Source: Numida meleagris (Eukaryota; Chordata; Aves; Galliformes; Numididae). From it: a DNA stretch of 64,000 nucleotides. The stretch is from positions 31,655,635 to 31,719,634 of the forward strand of contig NC_034414.1 in NCBI RefSeq assembly GCF_002078875.1, read 5' to 3'. Position numbers and translations under genes: made by a program. Shown here piece by piece: positions 27,401 through 41,170 of this stretch. The notes under the pieces were generated by a model, which saw only the letters and a program-made list of their open reading frames with translations, searched no databases and was not told where the DNA came from. The first letter of the stretch is position 1. Each line of letters starts with the position of its first letter.

Positions 27401-30400
27401 GTTCTAAACGTGCAAGGATAAGGACCCAGATATTTCCTTCTCTCTTTTAAGCACACAGAAACATATACAAAGTTGTGTATTATTTTTTTCTGCCTTACAA
27501 CTCTGCTATAGGTACAACTACTAAGTTTCCTTGAAGTCAGTGAATTTTTTTTTTTTTAAAACAGTACTAGTTTTAGTGCATTTTAACCATGAACAGTTTT
27601 ACACACATGAAAGTTGTTAGCTTTGTTGTGATAGGTATTTGCTTTTAGACTTACAGATTTTTATTGGAGATTCAACACATACAGTGTTGAGAAAGGAGTT
27701 AAGTCTGTGTTTTGTTATAAAGCTAAGCATACAATGAAACAAATTTGCAACAGCATCCTCGAAGAGGGAAATAGGTTTTATGTATTAAGACAGGCTTATA
27801 AATATGTTAAAATTAAATTTAGCATAAATATGTATCATTCATAGTACTGTAATGTAAGTGTACAAATACAGAAAAAATAGAAGGTAATACATCAATTTAA
27901 TTTGCTCTTCTTCTTTATAGGCTGATATTAATGACTTACAAATAAGGAATTGTGGTGACTGTACATTTCCTATCTGTTGTTTCAAAGGCAATTTCATTTT
28001 TAGATGCAATTGTTTTAAATAGCTTTTAGAGTGACAACCACAAGCTATTGCCCTGTCTAATGGAAACACCCAATTTCACAACTTTCTGAACTATAAGGCC
28101 AAAGCCATGCAAGTGGTATAATTCCTGAGTGGCAGACCAGGCATATGTGTTTGTTTTTTTTTTTAACATAATTTGAGTGTAATTTGTTGGGTGAGATCAA
28201 GACAAGTCTAGTTACTTGGAAAGAATATCTAGAAGCTTGGAAATACTGAACTCCGAAGTACCTTGTGGTAGAGATTTGGGAAAAGATATCTGTATAACAG
28301 TATTTTGCTACTTTTCTCATGACAGTAAATAAAGATAAACGATGAAAGAATATAGAATCCTTATGTCCACTCATATTGCTCAAGACAAAAAGTTACATCA
28401 TAAGGGAGTACCATGCCCTGCAAAAGAAGGCAAGCTGTTCAAAGGCTAAATTCAGTTGAAAGAGGGGCTAAAGGTCTGTGCACAATTGCTCCCTAACATT
28501 TCTGCATGTAATTACCATTTGCTTGTTTTAGACAGGCACCTATCTCAATGTTTTTTGCATTCAGTCACCCCATTTGTGTGCACACCTATGGTAATTGCAA
28601 GTGTAAAAACAGTGGGGAAATTGACCTCAGGTGTTGATTTTCATTTTTTTACTTTTATTTTCCCCCCAGTGTGGTCCACACTTAGTACAGTTAGACTTAC
28701 CATTTCAAAATTCTGCTGCTCATAAATATATTTGGGTTTTCATTTGGTTTCTAAATATTTAGAAGTGAAGGAAGTAGAAAGGGAGAACAGCTGTAAGTAA
28801 GAATAAAGATATGTTTGAAGGAGCAGGCAAAGCTTAGGATAAGAAATATAGTGACAATATTGTGATTTACAGATCAAACATTCCAGCCAGAAGCTCTGTA
28901 GGAAAGCAAGATACAGAACTGCTCCAAATAACAGGATAGCTCTTCAGCTGATGTAATTCAGCAAAGCTCTATTGGATACAATGAAGTTAGCTGATTTACA
29001 CTGGCTTGAGCTCTTGCTCAATATGTTTATAGTTTAATGGCTCAATATTAATCTAAAAAAAAAAAAACCCAAAAAAATAACAACTTGTCATTTAACCCCA
29101 GCATGATTGAAGGCTAAACTAAATACAGAAAGTCCATAACAAATAGCAGGGACATTCTAAGGTCACTAAATGAAGGCTGTCGTTTTTGTATTCAGGCCAA
29201 TGATAAAAGAGTTTTTAAATGTTTGGACATTCAATCTATGTAGTGCCACAACCTGAACATACCCCTTTGCCAAACATAGGCTCACTAAATCCTCTTGGAA
29301 TGTTGTTTACCTCTGAATAAATCAAATTTGACAGTATAGGTTAACTTCACAGATTCATTTTTCAATCACAAGTGATTGATATTTCTTACAGAAAAAAAGC
29401 TACAGAATTCTTACTGCATTACTGACTATTGGAAGTCATATTGTTCTTGGGTGTCATATGAAAAATCCAAGCAATTTTTCAAGTACTTTGTTTCAGAATC
29501 ATCCACCCTCTCTGCAAGAACACAGCAGTGAATGTACATTAAATGAGGATAACCCAGCAAAGATAGTTTGTCAATTATTTTAAGTCATCTGTCTCCCAGA
29601 GGATGAACACACTGCAGCGTGCATTTTTCCAGGAGTGGGCTACAAGTAAAATTCTAAATCCAACAATAAAAAAAAGGCCATTGCAAGAAACTGAATGAAA
29701 GCTGAGCTATGGGAAGATTTATTATTAACTGATTAAAACCAAATCATGGGAAGCTCAAAGAAATCCCTATCATTTGAGTAAAAAAAAAAAGACACAACTA
29801 TTCCAGATAAGTCAGAAATAAAAAAATCTTCATTTAGAAATTTGTATGCACATCTTGATCCCATAATTAAAAAAATATGTACATGACATCTTCTAATGTC
29901 AGAAAAAATATTCATATATTGCACTAATGGTTTGTCCAGCTGAACCTGCAATTTTGGTTAGTATCTGTTTAATTATTATACATAATGTTGCTTGAGGCTA
30001 CATGATATCTGTGTCTATGAAAAAAGATTGTAAGTCACTTTTATTACTATTATAATGACCTTGGTCTACGACAGGACTGAATTAAATATCAGCAAGAATT
30101 TATACAATTCACTGTACTCAGTTGTATGTCACTTAACATTCAGTGTTTAACTAGAGCACCTAAGTTTGATGGAAGGATTTAGATGCACATTTGTCCCAAG
30201 GCTCTATATATCATCAGTGAAGACTGAGACACTGCTAAAAGGCAATTTAGAATTCAAATAAATGAAATTACCCTTTGGGGTGCCTGCTGAGTCCATTTTC
30301 CATAGGAGGACCCCAGGGTAAGTATGTTTCTATGCTAAGTCTCATTACAAAATAGTTTAAGTTCTTGAACACCTGATGTCTCTCATGCAACTACAGTTAT

Positions 30401-33084
30401 TTTCTACAGTCCAATCTAGGTATTTATCAGTCTTTGAATTAAGATGTTTTTCATCCAGAGCAGCTAGGGTGAGTGTTTGTTTCTTCAGATCATAGATATA
30501 AATGCCACAACTGTCAACTAAAGTACGTCCCCTAATTTCCTGAGGGACACTCCTTTCCTAACTACCAGTTATTGGGTAAATAAGTTTCAGACTACAAAAC
30601 TTAGTGGATGTACATCTACTACATGGATGTTACAATCACTGCAATTTTGTATAAAGAGAAGTGCCATCTCCTCCATTCTTGTCATTTTAAAAAGTGAAAA
30701 ATGAATCCTTATTTACTTTTTTGAAAGTAGGAGATAGGTGCCTAGGCTCCAAGGAGTATTTACTTCACTGTGGGACAAGAAATAATTGACTCTCCTTGCC
30801 TTGAAAAGTCAGCCTTGGGAGTGCTGTTTCAGACTGCCTCCAAACATTTCTGAATTCAGTGCACTTTAAGGTTTTTCGTCCATGCCATCTGCATGCTCTA
30901 GGACCTCTTACAGGGCTACCTAAGCACTTCAGTTCCACAGTCCTCTAGAACATGTTTTGTATCACAGCTCTTAATAGGGAAAATTCAATGTGAAGCTTTG
31001 ATTTAGATACTGGATTTTTTTGTCAACTAGATATGAACTTCATGATCACAAAATTTTAGCATTCTAACATAGCATTAACCATCTTTTAAAATACTAAAAG
31101 TGAAAAGACACCTCTCCCAGAATACACATACTCTCTCCAAGGTACTTGGAGTACTCCTAAGAGCACTCTTAAGAGTGCTTAAGAGCACTGAGCAGTTTCT
31201 GCACTTCAAACAGGAATTTTGTTCCATTTAACCTTGACACAGCTTATCAGAGCATGAACCATGCTCTCGTTTACCATGAACACAGAAGAATGAAACACCA
31301 AGAATATAAAACAATCAGATACTGCTTAAAAATTTAGGTTTCAAAATCTGCTATGAAGTATTTTCAGGCATAAAATTCACATCTCACACTTTGGAAGTCA
31401 ATTTTTGCTAATCAAATTTATTTTCATCTTGAACATCCAGTACAGATTTTCGGTACTGCCATTCTATAGAGATCAATCCACTGTTCAACCAGAACTGGTT
31501 GAAAGCAAAGCCTTTCCTGTAGTTTGATTTTCATCTAAGGGTTACGGAATTATTTTAGAAATGACTTAGAAGGAAAACAAACAAGAAAGAAGAGCATAAC
31601 ATTTAAAGTTACACACCAATTCTAGCTCCCACATTTGTCAGCTGGACAGGCATTTTTAACGTTTCTCCACTCCAGTACACCACAGGTAGAGTTCAAGAAT
31701 TACCAAGTACTTCCATGGAGAGAAAGACAAAGAGGAAAGAAAGCAAGGAAAAGACAACCAAGTTCCAAACACTAGCAAGACAGTATCCACTATAACCATG
31801 TAGGATGTGACAGACATCAGCTCAAGTTCTTGATTAACCATAGCGTCCCATTTTCTGTGTGCGTTCTTCAACTACCTGGCTGCATACCTGAGTAGGATTG
31901 AGCTTTTCCAATTATATCAATTTTGTAAAAATGTTAAGATTCATTATGCTGTTGTACTTAGAAGGTAGGTGAGCTAGTAGATTAATCAAGGTCTTCAATT
32001 TTGGCTTTGCATCCACCAGATACCACACGGCAAGCAGCCAGTAATTTGCTATGTTGTGAGTTATACTAACTTGGCAATCTTTTTCATAATGAAAAAAGTA
32101 AGGATCATAAATTATCAGCTATTGCTTTCAATTTAGCAGCCTTACTTTTTATTAGCTCTTAATTTATGGAAGAAACAGCAAAAATTGTTATACTTTGAAG
32201 AAATTTCCCCTCAGTCTAGGCTGCCTTCAATATAGAGATGGTGAAGAAAGTGATTACCTTTCATAATTGGAGTTATTTCTAAACAGAAGAATTGGCTGTT
32301 ATGATCCATCCATGTAAAAAGAGCAAACGAGACTGTGTAATACAAAGTTCAGACTTCAACAGATGTGCAGTTAAGCCCAGCCAGCTCTGACTTCTGCCTG
32401 AAATAGGCCACACAACGAAATTCAGTAATGGATGCAACACATGATAACAGAACCACCCTTACTCTTGCTCAAGATTCCTGACATGGTTATTTAACCATCC
32501 ATCCATGCAGCTTTCTGTCTATTTAATGCTAACTCCCTTTCTCACACTCTCCCTCTCACCCTAAACAGCTGTATCACGTAATGCACACTATCATTTTCTT
32601 ATTAAATTCTACCTAACATTATTTTCATTAGAATATTTTTATTTTATCTAATATTTACAATCACCCTACAAAATAATTATTATATTTTGCACTACTGGAA
32701 GGAAGTTAAATATTTGGACATTCAAAATTTAATCTAGAGTCACAACATTCTCATTCTTGTGAGCCAGGCAGCTGTTGTGTAAACACTGAGAACTGATCTG
32801 GTGAAACAAAGCTTTTTAGCCCTACTGAAGTCTTGGCAACAATCTCATTACCCTCAGAATCACCAGGATTTCACCCTTGATGTTATTCTGAAGTTTCCTT
32901 CAACAACTGAATCTTGTCTTGCAAGATTTCCAATACTACTTCTTCTAGGTAGAAAGCAAACACCAATAAGACAAGAAGATAATGACTGAGTGATACCCAG
33001 TGACAGGACAAGATGGAATGGGCACACACTGCAACACAGGAAGGTCATTCTGAAAGTTAGGAACCTTTTTTTTTTTTTTTTTTA
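24480..33084. other. 8.6 kb without recognised gene
   Basis: AT-rich sequence with scattered short frames. Simple tracts include a T run near 27547, A runs near 29055 and 29780, and the palindrome at 31162-31179. I see no transposon, RNA gene or exon I can support. Confidence 0.65.
31162..31179. repeat. Perfect 18-bp palindrome
   Basis: AGCACTCTTAAGAGTGCT reads the same on both strands. It lies in a small block where AAGAGCACT-like words recur three times (about 31159-31190), which suggests local duplication and inversion of a short word. No function is evident. Confidence 0.75.
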
Positions 33085-33255
33085 AAACTGTGAGGATGAC
33101 TGAACATTGGAACAGGTTGCCCAAAGTGGACATGCATGTATCTCCAACTTCAGATATCTTAAAAAAAAATACATAGTGCTGTACAACCTGCACTGGGTAG
33201 CCCTGCTTGGGCAGGGGCCAGATCAAATCCTCATCCATTCTGTGATTCTCTAACA
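33085..33255 (+). mobile_element. CR1 LINE, short 3' terminal fragment
   Basis: Recognisable CR1 words are CATTGGAACAGGTTGCCCAA near 33104, a GCCCTGCTTGGGCAGGGGCC box near 33200, and an ending CATTCTGTGATTCT near 33236-33249. The middle is degenerate and carries an A run. A long T run at about 33067-33083 lies directly upstream. Confidence 0.8.
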
Positions 33256-36200
33256 ATTGCTCAGACTTACACAAGTGAAGAAATAGTGCCTGGAATATCT
33301 TGACAGGATTAATAAAGCCATGTAATCACAGCCTACTGACATATCTCAGCCAGTAATGGCTATTTCTTTCCATTTCAATTCATAGAATATTTCCAAAAGA
33401 TATTATAACCCCTTGCATTTGCTCAAGTCTCCCATAGGATATAGTTTCACAGACCCTAGCCATAGGCTGTAATTACTGTAGTTACTTATTACATGAAGAA
33501 CCTTTTCCAGTGCTCAAGAAAGTGAAGAGGAGTTTCATACCATGTACACCACAGTTCAAGATGAGCAATATTAATTTTAAGTAAATATTTTCTATTTTTT
33601 GGACCATAATTAATCTGTGCAGAACCTTACAACCATTAGCCTCTTGTGGTGCAATATGCAAAAAAAATTCACTGCTCCTGTTGATCTAGACCAAAGTTTA
33701 GATTTCAATTCCACTTATGGTTTCAAATAAGGATTTAAATTGGGTTTTGAGATGTGGAGCGAAAGGAGTGGCTAACCTAGTCATTCACCAGGGTGGGGCA
33801 CTTGCTTTGAACTTGGTTCTAATTCAACTCTAGCCCTAAATATACAAAGTAATTGAATGGGTCTTATTAATTATATAAAAATACTCTGACTGCAGCACCA
33901 TATACAAAAATTGTACGTAATGAAGATGATTAAGTACATAGAAACAATAACAAGTACAATGTCTTATAGGCTTTTGTCCAATCACATGAAACAGCTAAGC
34001 ATATTTCAACATTTTTGCTAGACATTACAATGAGGATAAAGGATACAATGAGCAGATCCTTTTATCAGTGATTTTTCCCACACCTGAGACACCCACAAAC
34101 ATGCAAAATTGAAAAAAAGATTCTTATTGATTTGGTCAGTTGGTAAAAAAAAGGGTATGACAGTAAGGGGAAAGTAGAGTACATGTGTTTTGATCTCTCT
34201 TAAGGTTGTAATAGAGAGGTTATACATTTCACCTGAGCTGACAGCAGTTTGAAATGTTATAGATAGGCTTCCTGAGCACAACCATTATTTGCTGTTTGAC
34301 TGTAATGTCAGTCTTTTTCTGCTTTTTCAATATTGTTTGCACTTTGCCTTTGTGAAAAAGGTCTTGATTGAACTATACAAGGGGAGATATTTTTATCTTT
34401 CTATGGGATCAATGAAGATGTGTTTACAGGTCCAGGACACAGTGTACACACCACAATAATGGATTTTAGTCTGTTTGTTGACTGAAAGCTCCTTTTCTTT
34501 GTAACTTGTCAATCTTGCATCTATTACTTGATTGCAACATAAAAGGCTATTTGGACAAGCTCTGAAACAACAACTGTATCAATCTAACTGAAGTGGTTAC
34601 CTATACTAAGTATGCAGTCTTCAGCAAGATAAATCACCTAAAACTTGAAATCATGCAGGACTTTGTCTCTCCATCTTCTCTACTGCATGCAGTTTTCTTT
34701 AAACCATTTTTGTATTGACGTGGCAGTAGTCAACACGCAATTGCAATAACAAAAATTACAACTCTCCACACTTAATTATGAACATAAGCAGAAACCATGT
34801 ATGCAAATCAGTGCTCCAGCACATATCTTTTCTATCTGCGATCTCTTGTATCCTGCTACGACCAATACATTATCTAGTTAAGAGTGACCATCTTTAGCTT
34901 CTAGTCCTCAAATTATATCATAGTATCTATTAGAGGAATCTTTCTTTACTCCTCTAGGTTGGTGATAAACTGGTATCCTGATGCATCTGATCTCATTACT
35001 CTTATTGAGTCTTGAAAAATACATGCACTCATCCCATAAAACATAATACAGCTAAACTGTTTGATTCAATGACCTCCAAAAGCAGTAAACTCCATAGAGT
35101 GACAATGTGCAGCATAAACTCTGTCAGAATGCTTATACCATTTTGCACAGAAAAGTAAAACAAAAGACTCAGATTTGTAAGTGTCATAACAAGTCCAAAG
35201 CGACACCTCAAGGAGCGTGAGCCAAAAAGGGAAGTTTGCCCTAGACTGTCATAGCACTAACTCTGCTGAACCAGAAAAGTTGCAGGGGTAAACATTATAA
35301 TCACAGCAGCAGGGATAGCAGAAACAGGGACTCAGTTCAACAATAGCTGTAATCAGCACTGATTTTTCTCTTTTTCTTTTCCTCCCCTTCTTCTCCTCTC
35401 TCTGCTTTGTGCTAACTAGAGCCAGCAGTGGGAGCACCTGATCCTCCTAACTCAAGAGCTCTCCAATTCTAGGGGTCCACATGTGTGCAATCAGTCTGCC
35501 ACATGCTGTAGGATGTGGAAGAAAATGAATTGTTTTCAATTCACAATAGGCTTTTAAGACATGCATCAGCTTCAGTTGCAGCACACACTATTACTCCTAA
35601 CAGACCACAGGAATTCTACAAAAAAAACCAACAACGAAACTGAAAATGTTTCTGCTAGAAAGCCAATACTAAAAGGTAGTACCAAAAGAAGAACCAGCCC
35701 AAAAATTGACACAGCTCTGCAAACTGCTCACCAAAAATGATGTCCTCTCAACTAGGCTCAGTCATCTGAAATTTAGTTGGACTGCAAAGCACCGATACAT
35801 TTTTTTCTAAACCACAGTGCTCTTTTCTAAAATTATCATTACTAGAAGCAGCTATTTCTCTTTCAGACTAGAAGAACAATAGTTTGATTGACCTACACTC
35901 TGCTGTTCCCTGGTAGCAAGCATAGTAACAAGAAAAGGACAGCGAACACCTGTTTCAAAACAATTTCCCATACAGCAGCAATTGGACTATCACAGGAAAA
36001 TGTTGCAGTCTCAGAGGTATTATACTAGAAAGTTTCACTGGCAGTAACATTTTTAGTAACAGCTTTTCAAATTAAAATGTAAAAGAGTTCTTTTTAAATT
36101 GCATAAGACTCTGCCTGTTTTACTCTTCTTTGTTCATACTTAATTACTTATGACTTTAGTGAGCAACTCCTATCTGAATGAGTCATGGTTCTAAAAGCTG

Positions 36201-38766
36201 GTTCTTTTAGTCAAGGAGTTCAAGAAGAACTCAGGGAGATCAGCATACAACGAACTCAGAAATATTATTTCCACACGTATTTCATATGCTACTTCTGAGA
36301 CGCTTTTACTCTCTGGCTTTTACCATTCTGATGCTCAGTAAAATAAGCTCCATCACAACTAATAAAACACATATTTGTCTAGTTAGTCAGCAACGACAGT
36401 CAAGTAGAAAACTAAAGACAGCAAACGCTTTTGGGAGCACTGAGCAGCATTACACATAAAAGACACTGAAGCCATCTTATGCTATTTTGTACGTTAACCT
36501 CCAGTACTTGATTAAGAAAATCTCTTCTGTACTTCCATGGAGTTGCAAGTATTTTCTCATTGGATACAGTGACATGGTTCAGCAAGCTCTTGTGCACACA
36601 TAGCAGTAGGCCTAAGAGGTTGCTCTTAAATCAATTTGTAATTGTGTGGCCAACAAGCTAGCCAAACTCCACACAGCTCTGACCAAAAATGCGGAGTCTG
36701 CTGAATCCTAGAAACCCTCAGGAAGTTCTACAGAACTATTAGTTTAAAAGGCACTGAAAATTAATTGTAGAGCTCTATTTCCAATTCCTGTAAATACTTT
36801 TTTTTCAGTCTCAATACTGTGCAATTTATCACATTACTCACTAATATGGGGCATATGATGGAGCTCAAAGCAAAAGAAAGAATAATCTAAGTACATTTCT
36901 GTCTTTTTATCATGTTTTCAGTATCTAAAAAGGAAGTTTCTAAAGATAGAGGAGGAGAGCAGCAGGAGCACTAGCAAGGGATGGAAGCTGCAACAAATCA
37001 GTATTCCATTTACAATGCCAGTCAACAAACAGCTTTCTATGAAGCACAATATGCAAAAAAAAAAGTTAAGAATCCTTGTTTTGTTGTAGAAAGAGATGGG
37101 AGACAGAAAATATTCAAAATTCAATAAACATGTAATAAAATATATATTACAATGTCTTGCAATTCTGATACTGTGCTAGCCAGAAATCTCTGAACACGAT
37201 GAGCAGCTGCTGAAAGATTCATGTTGTGAAACGCAAGTAATAAAAGCCACTGGCAGCCCATCAGTGCCAGCAGTTTAGGTTCCACAAACTGGTTTATGCT
37301 GCTATCTCAAATGATGTCAGTGGACTCAATCTTTCAAATAAGAGAAATAAAAATAAAGGATTTTAATTCCACTCAAATTAAAGGACAATACCTTGTGTTG
37401 TTTTATTATAAAACTGATATCAATTTGACATCCAGAGAAACTTAAAAGCACTTTCTACCTCTGAATTAATCTCTAAACACTGAGAATAAAGCACATTCTC
37501 GCCTTCAAGATACAGTGTACATTCCAGTCAAGTGAAATAGAAGCTTCCCTGTTTTTTGTCTTAAACTGACTTCCCACTTGACAGCCTTATGTCACTCCAA
37601 TGCCACTGCCTCTGTCAATCTCAGCTATTCTCAGCCACAAGTAGACAAAAAAGAAAGATTGTCCACATATGTTGTTTTCAAAGATTGACGCAGGGACTAT
37701 TTTTGTATTTAGCACACAAATGCTCAAGCCTCAGCCATTTAATTCTCACTAATCCACCTAATCACATCAGACTGGCAAGGCTTGATCTATGCTTACTGCA
37801 TGTTGTAATATGTACACTGCAAAAATAAATCTCTCTCTATATCCTTACCTAGCAGTTCCACACACTGGCTGAGACTGCTTCTGCCAAGTTCTGGCCTAGT
37901 GAAAGATTTCAGTCTTAGTAGAAACAGTAAAGTTTAAATATGTAGAGTATTAGTACTACAGTAATTCAAGAACAGCAGTAGAAATAAGAATGTTTCTGAG
38001 TTCAGATATTTCACGTCTGAAATGAGTACTTGCCTAAGAGACTGTGGTGCATCAGATCACGTCGCCTGACATCATTTGCTATGCACCAATCTTACCACTG
38101 AAAACTAGAACTTACCTTAAACAGAAGGTTTCAAAACCTTTACAGTGCACTTTCAAATGTGTTTGTGTATCAACCCTTTAAGTACAGTATGGAAAAAAAA
38201 TAATTTTGCTTGTCAACTAACTTATTTAATATTAGAGAAGTCTGATTTGGGAATCAAGTCTGATCTTTCCCCAAGCTATAGAAGAGATAGAAGAAAATGA
38301 CTTAGAAGTTAGACCTGATCATTAGGTTCAAATTAACTTGCACTATAGACTGGTCCACAACCATTTTAAGAACCAAGTTTCCTTATCTTTTAAGAACTGC
38401 AAAGACAGACAGGTGTTTCTCAACATTGTTGGTTAAAAAGGAAAATGTCAACCTATTACTTCCTAAAGGAAATTTGCAAGACTTACCAGATTGTGTTTTT
38501 AAAACAAATTTTTATATCACTACATATTAAACAAAAAAATCTTCATTTAGAAATCATAAATAGTTTTTATTAGGGAGCATTACCACAATAAATGTTCAAT
38601 GTCCCTTTCACAAACAAGTGCATGCTCCTGCTACTCTGAAAGAAACAGTCAGAAGTTTGCTTCTGACATGTATAAACACCGAGTTACAACAGCAGGGTGA
38701 AAACAAAAGCAAGAAAGTAGTCTCACATTTGAGCATGTCTTCTGTGAAGTATCTGCACAGTCAAAA
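33256..38766. other. 5.5 kb without recognised gene
   Basis: AT-rich sequence with no supported exon, RNA gene or transposon. A pyrimidine-rich tract lies at about 35363-35402. All reading frames are short. Confidence 0.65.
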
Positions 38767-39092
38767 ATCACAGAATTGTAGGGGTTGGAAAGGACCTCTA
38801 GAGAGCATCAAGCCCAACCCCCCTGCAAAGCAGGCTCCCTACAGCATGCTGCACAGGCAGCCATCCAAGCAGGTCTTGAATATCTCCAGAGAAGAAGAAC
38901 CCACAACCCCCCTGAGCAACCTGTTCCAGTGCTCTGTCACCCTCACTGTGAAGAAGTTCATTTGCACATTGATGCAGAACTTCCTACACTCAAGTTTATT
39001 GCCATTTCCCCTTGTCCTGTCCCCACAGACTGCAGAAGAGGTTGGCCATGCCCCTTTGACTCCCACACTTAAGATACTTATAAACATGCACA
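38767..39092 (-). mobile_element. CR1 LINE, 3' fragment of about 325 bp
   Basis: The plus strand reads as the reverse of a CR1 end. It starts with ATCACAGAATTGTAGGGGTTGG (terminal repeat plus tail), continues with CCCAACCCCCCTGCAAAGCA and CTGTTCCAGTGCTCTGTCACCC, and fades after AGATACTTATAAACATG at about 39092. Minus-strand translation gives CR1 C-terminal words such as VTEHWNRLLRGVVGSSSLEI. It is 5'-truncated to the last ~60 codons plus the tail. The subfamily differs from the copies at 1-1645 and 52595-53934. Confidence 0.9.
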
Positions 39093-41170
39093 AAAACGCA
39101 CCTTGGTATTCCAAACTAAGGTTAAAAAAAGTTCGTTAAGTTTTCAGTAGTCTCAGCACTGGGACTCACTGTGCCAGACTACACTTCAACACCTAAGTAG
39201 ATTTTGGATACCAATACAACTTAATTAGAACTTCTGTACTCATGGAAAGGTTCCAGTGACAAACCTCTGCTCAGATGTAACCTAGCTCTAGCATTGAGTT
39301 TCCTATTGATATACCATATATTAAAGGTTTTTAAAGTAGCTGCAGTGCTATTGCATCTCTGCAGACCTCAGCATCTTATCTTTATACTATTGATTTTCAA
39401 CCAGAAGGCTGATATTCCTCCACCTGGGTCATTAAGGAATTTAACAGATTATACATTACCTGAACAGAGATATTAGGGCTTCTTATTTATCCAGCTACTT
39501 ATTCTTAAACACTACATCATTCTAGTAGCAAAACACTAACCTAAGAGGTGAAAAAACATTGATTTCTTTACATGCAAGAGGAAGCAAATGTATGTTACCT
39601 GTGTGCTAAGACAGTATCCAATCATAAGATTTCCTTTTGTTCTGAGATATGCTTCCCATTCTCCAACTGAAGCTGTTCTGCTTAGAGAAGTTCCAGGTTC
39701 AACTTTCAGTCAATAGGGAGAGACAACATAGATATCCTAAAATACCCACCTCATTACAGCAATCTCAGGACAGCTGAGAAACATTTTGAATTCCCTGGTA
39801 CAACTTACTTTCAGCTGAACAGGAATCCCATAACTAGCCAACTAGAATTACTAGGCATCACAAGCAGCACACCTACCTCTCTTTCATCTCATTCATGGAA
39901 AAAAATAAAAAGAGTGCCTACTCCCTGTTCCACTTCTGTAAGCTAGAGTACTCAATTCTATCTTCAGGAAAGGACCTTCAGCTGTAGTCTCAGTACAAGC
40001 ATCTGAATTCCTGGAAAGGCATGTCATTTGAAATATTTTCTGTTTTAGTGCTTTTTTAATATTTCAAGTCCTACTTTACAAAATCCAATTTCCTATTCAA
40101 CTATGTTACTTAGGTCTGTAAGAATGATGTTAATCAACTCTACCAGCCCTCATAGCTTACACTGTTCTACTTTTTACAAGATCCTGGTGCCCAAGGTTAA
40201 GTTCTTGGGAATGGAATTCACATGCTTGCTTTTCTGGATTCTCGCATCAGCTGTGTGAGGATAAATAGCAAAACAGAATGAGAAAGGTTCTGTGTAATGC
40301 TTCAATGTTACCATGCCACAGAGAGATGGACGACTTTCATGAGTGGCCTTAGCGTTTACGAACTTTGTACATTTGATCAGAATGTTATTCTTGGAAATAT
40401 CCTCTTGATCAAGGACTTCATAGTTTTATGTTACAATGTTAAATCATTGTGTATATTTATATGCATTGTAGATATTTGTACAAACAGATCATACCTGTTA
40501 GGTAACTTTAATATATGCGTAAATGAAGATGTGTACTTAAACATTACCTTAGTGGAAGCAATAATGAAATACTACAGCTGATTAAATCAATCAGGTAAAT
40601 TCTCCCTACAGATATTGTAGAAGTACTGCAAATATTTCCCAGATTTCCTTTTCCTGAAAAGTTGGTTATCTTGTTAATTCAGGCAGGTATTAACTACCCA
40701 ATAAATTCAGCATATCCCTAGTTGTAAGCTGTCAGGATGTGACATAACATCCTATAACATGATGCTACATGGTACATAATGCCTTAAATTAAAAAGAGAA
40801 AGAAAGCAAGACATTTATTTCAGAGAAATAGTAGGTAGCTAATCTGAATATTTGGGATAATTGGCTCTAGGAAGAGAAAGAGAGAGAGATCATTATTTCA
40901 GGTTCCCTAGTGAGTGTTAATTAGTCATATTGCTTCATTGTTTGACAAAGAGAACATTGCTCGTACTGCTAAATCTGTAATGACACATAGGCTTTTGCAG
41001 CACAGGTATTTTAAACTACTTTGACTGACTGACAGGTGGGTATTTCTATTCATAGTTGAGTGTGCTCAGAGAGTCAAAGTTATGTTATCACAGAGACATG
41101 AAAGTTTTCTCATACTGATCATGATAAGCTTTAAGTAGTAGAGAAGAAATTGCACTCTGACCATTAAAAC
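39093..41170. other. 2.1 kb without recognised gene
   Basis: AT-rich sequence with a small GA repeat near 40872-40888. Frames are short and carry no recognised motif. Confidence 0.65.

Noticed and set aside
31656..31871. Minus-strand frame of 71 codons with a hydrophobic stretch
   Set aside because: It reads like a membrane segment, but no family is recognised and AT-rich DNA often gives such hydrophobic frames.
29820..38554. An identical 22-bp word at 29820-29841 and 38533-38554 (seven A, then TCTTCATTTAGAAAT)
   Set aside because: Flanks do not match and the word contains an A run; too little to claim a repeat family.
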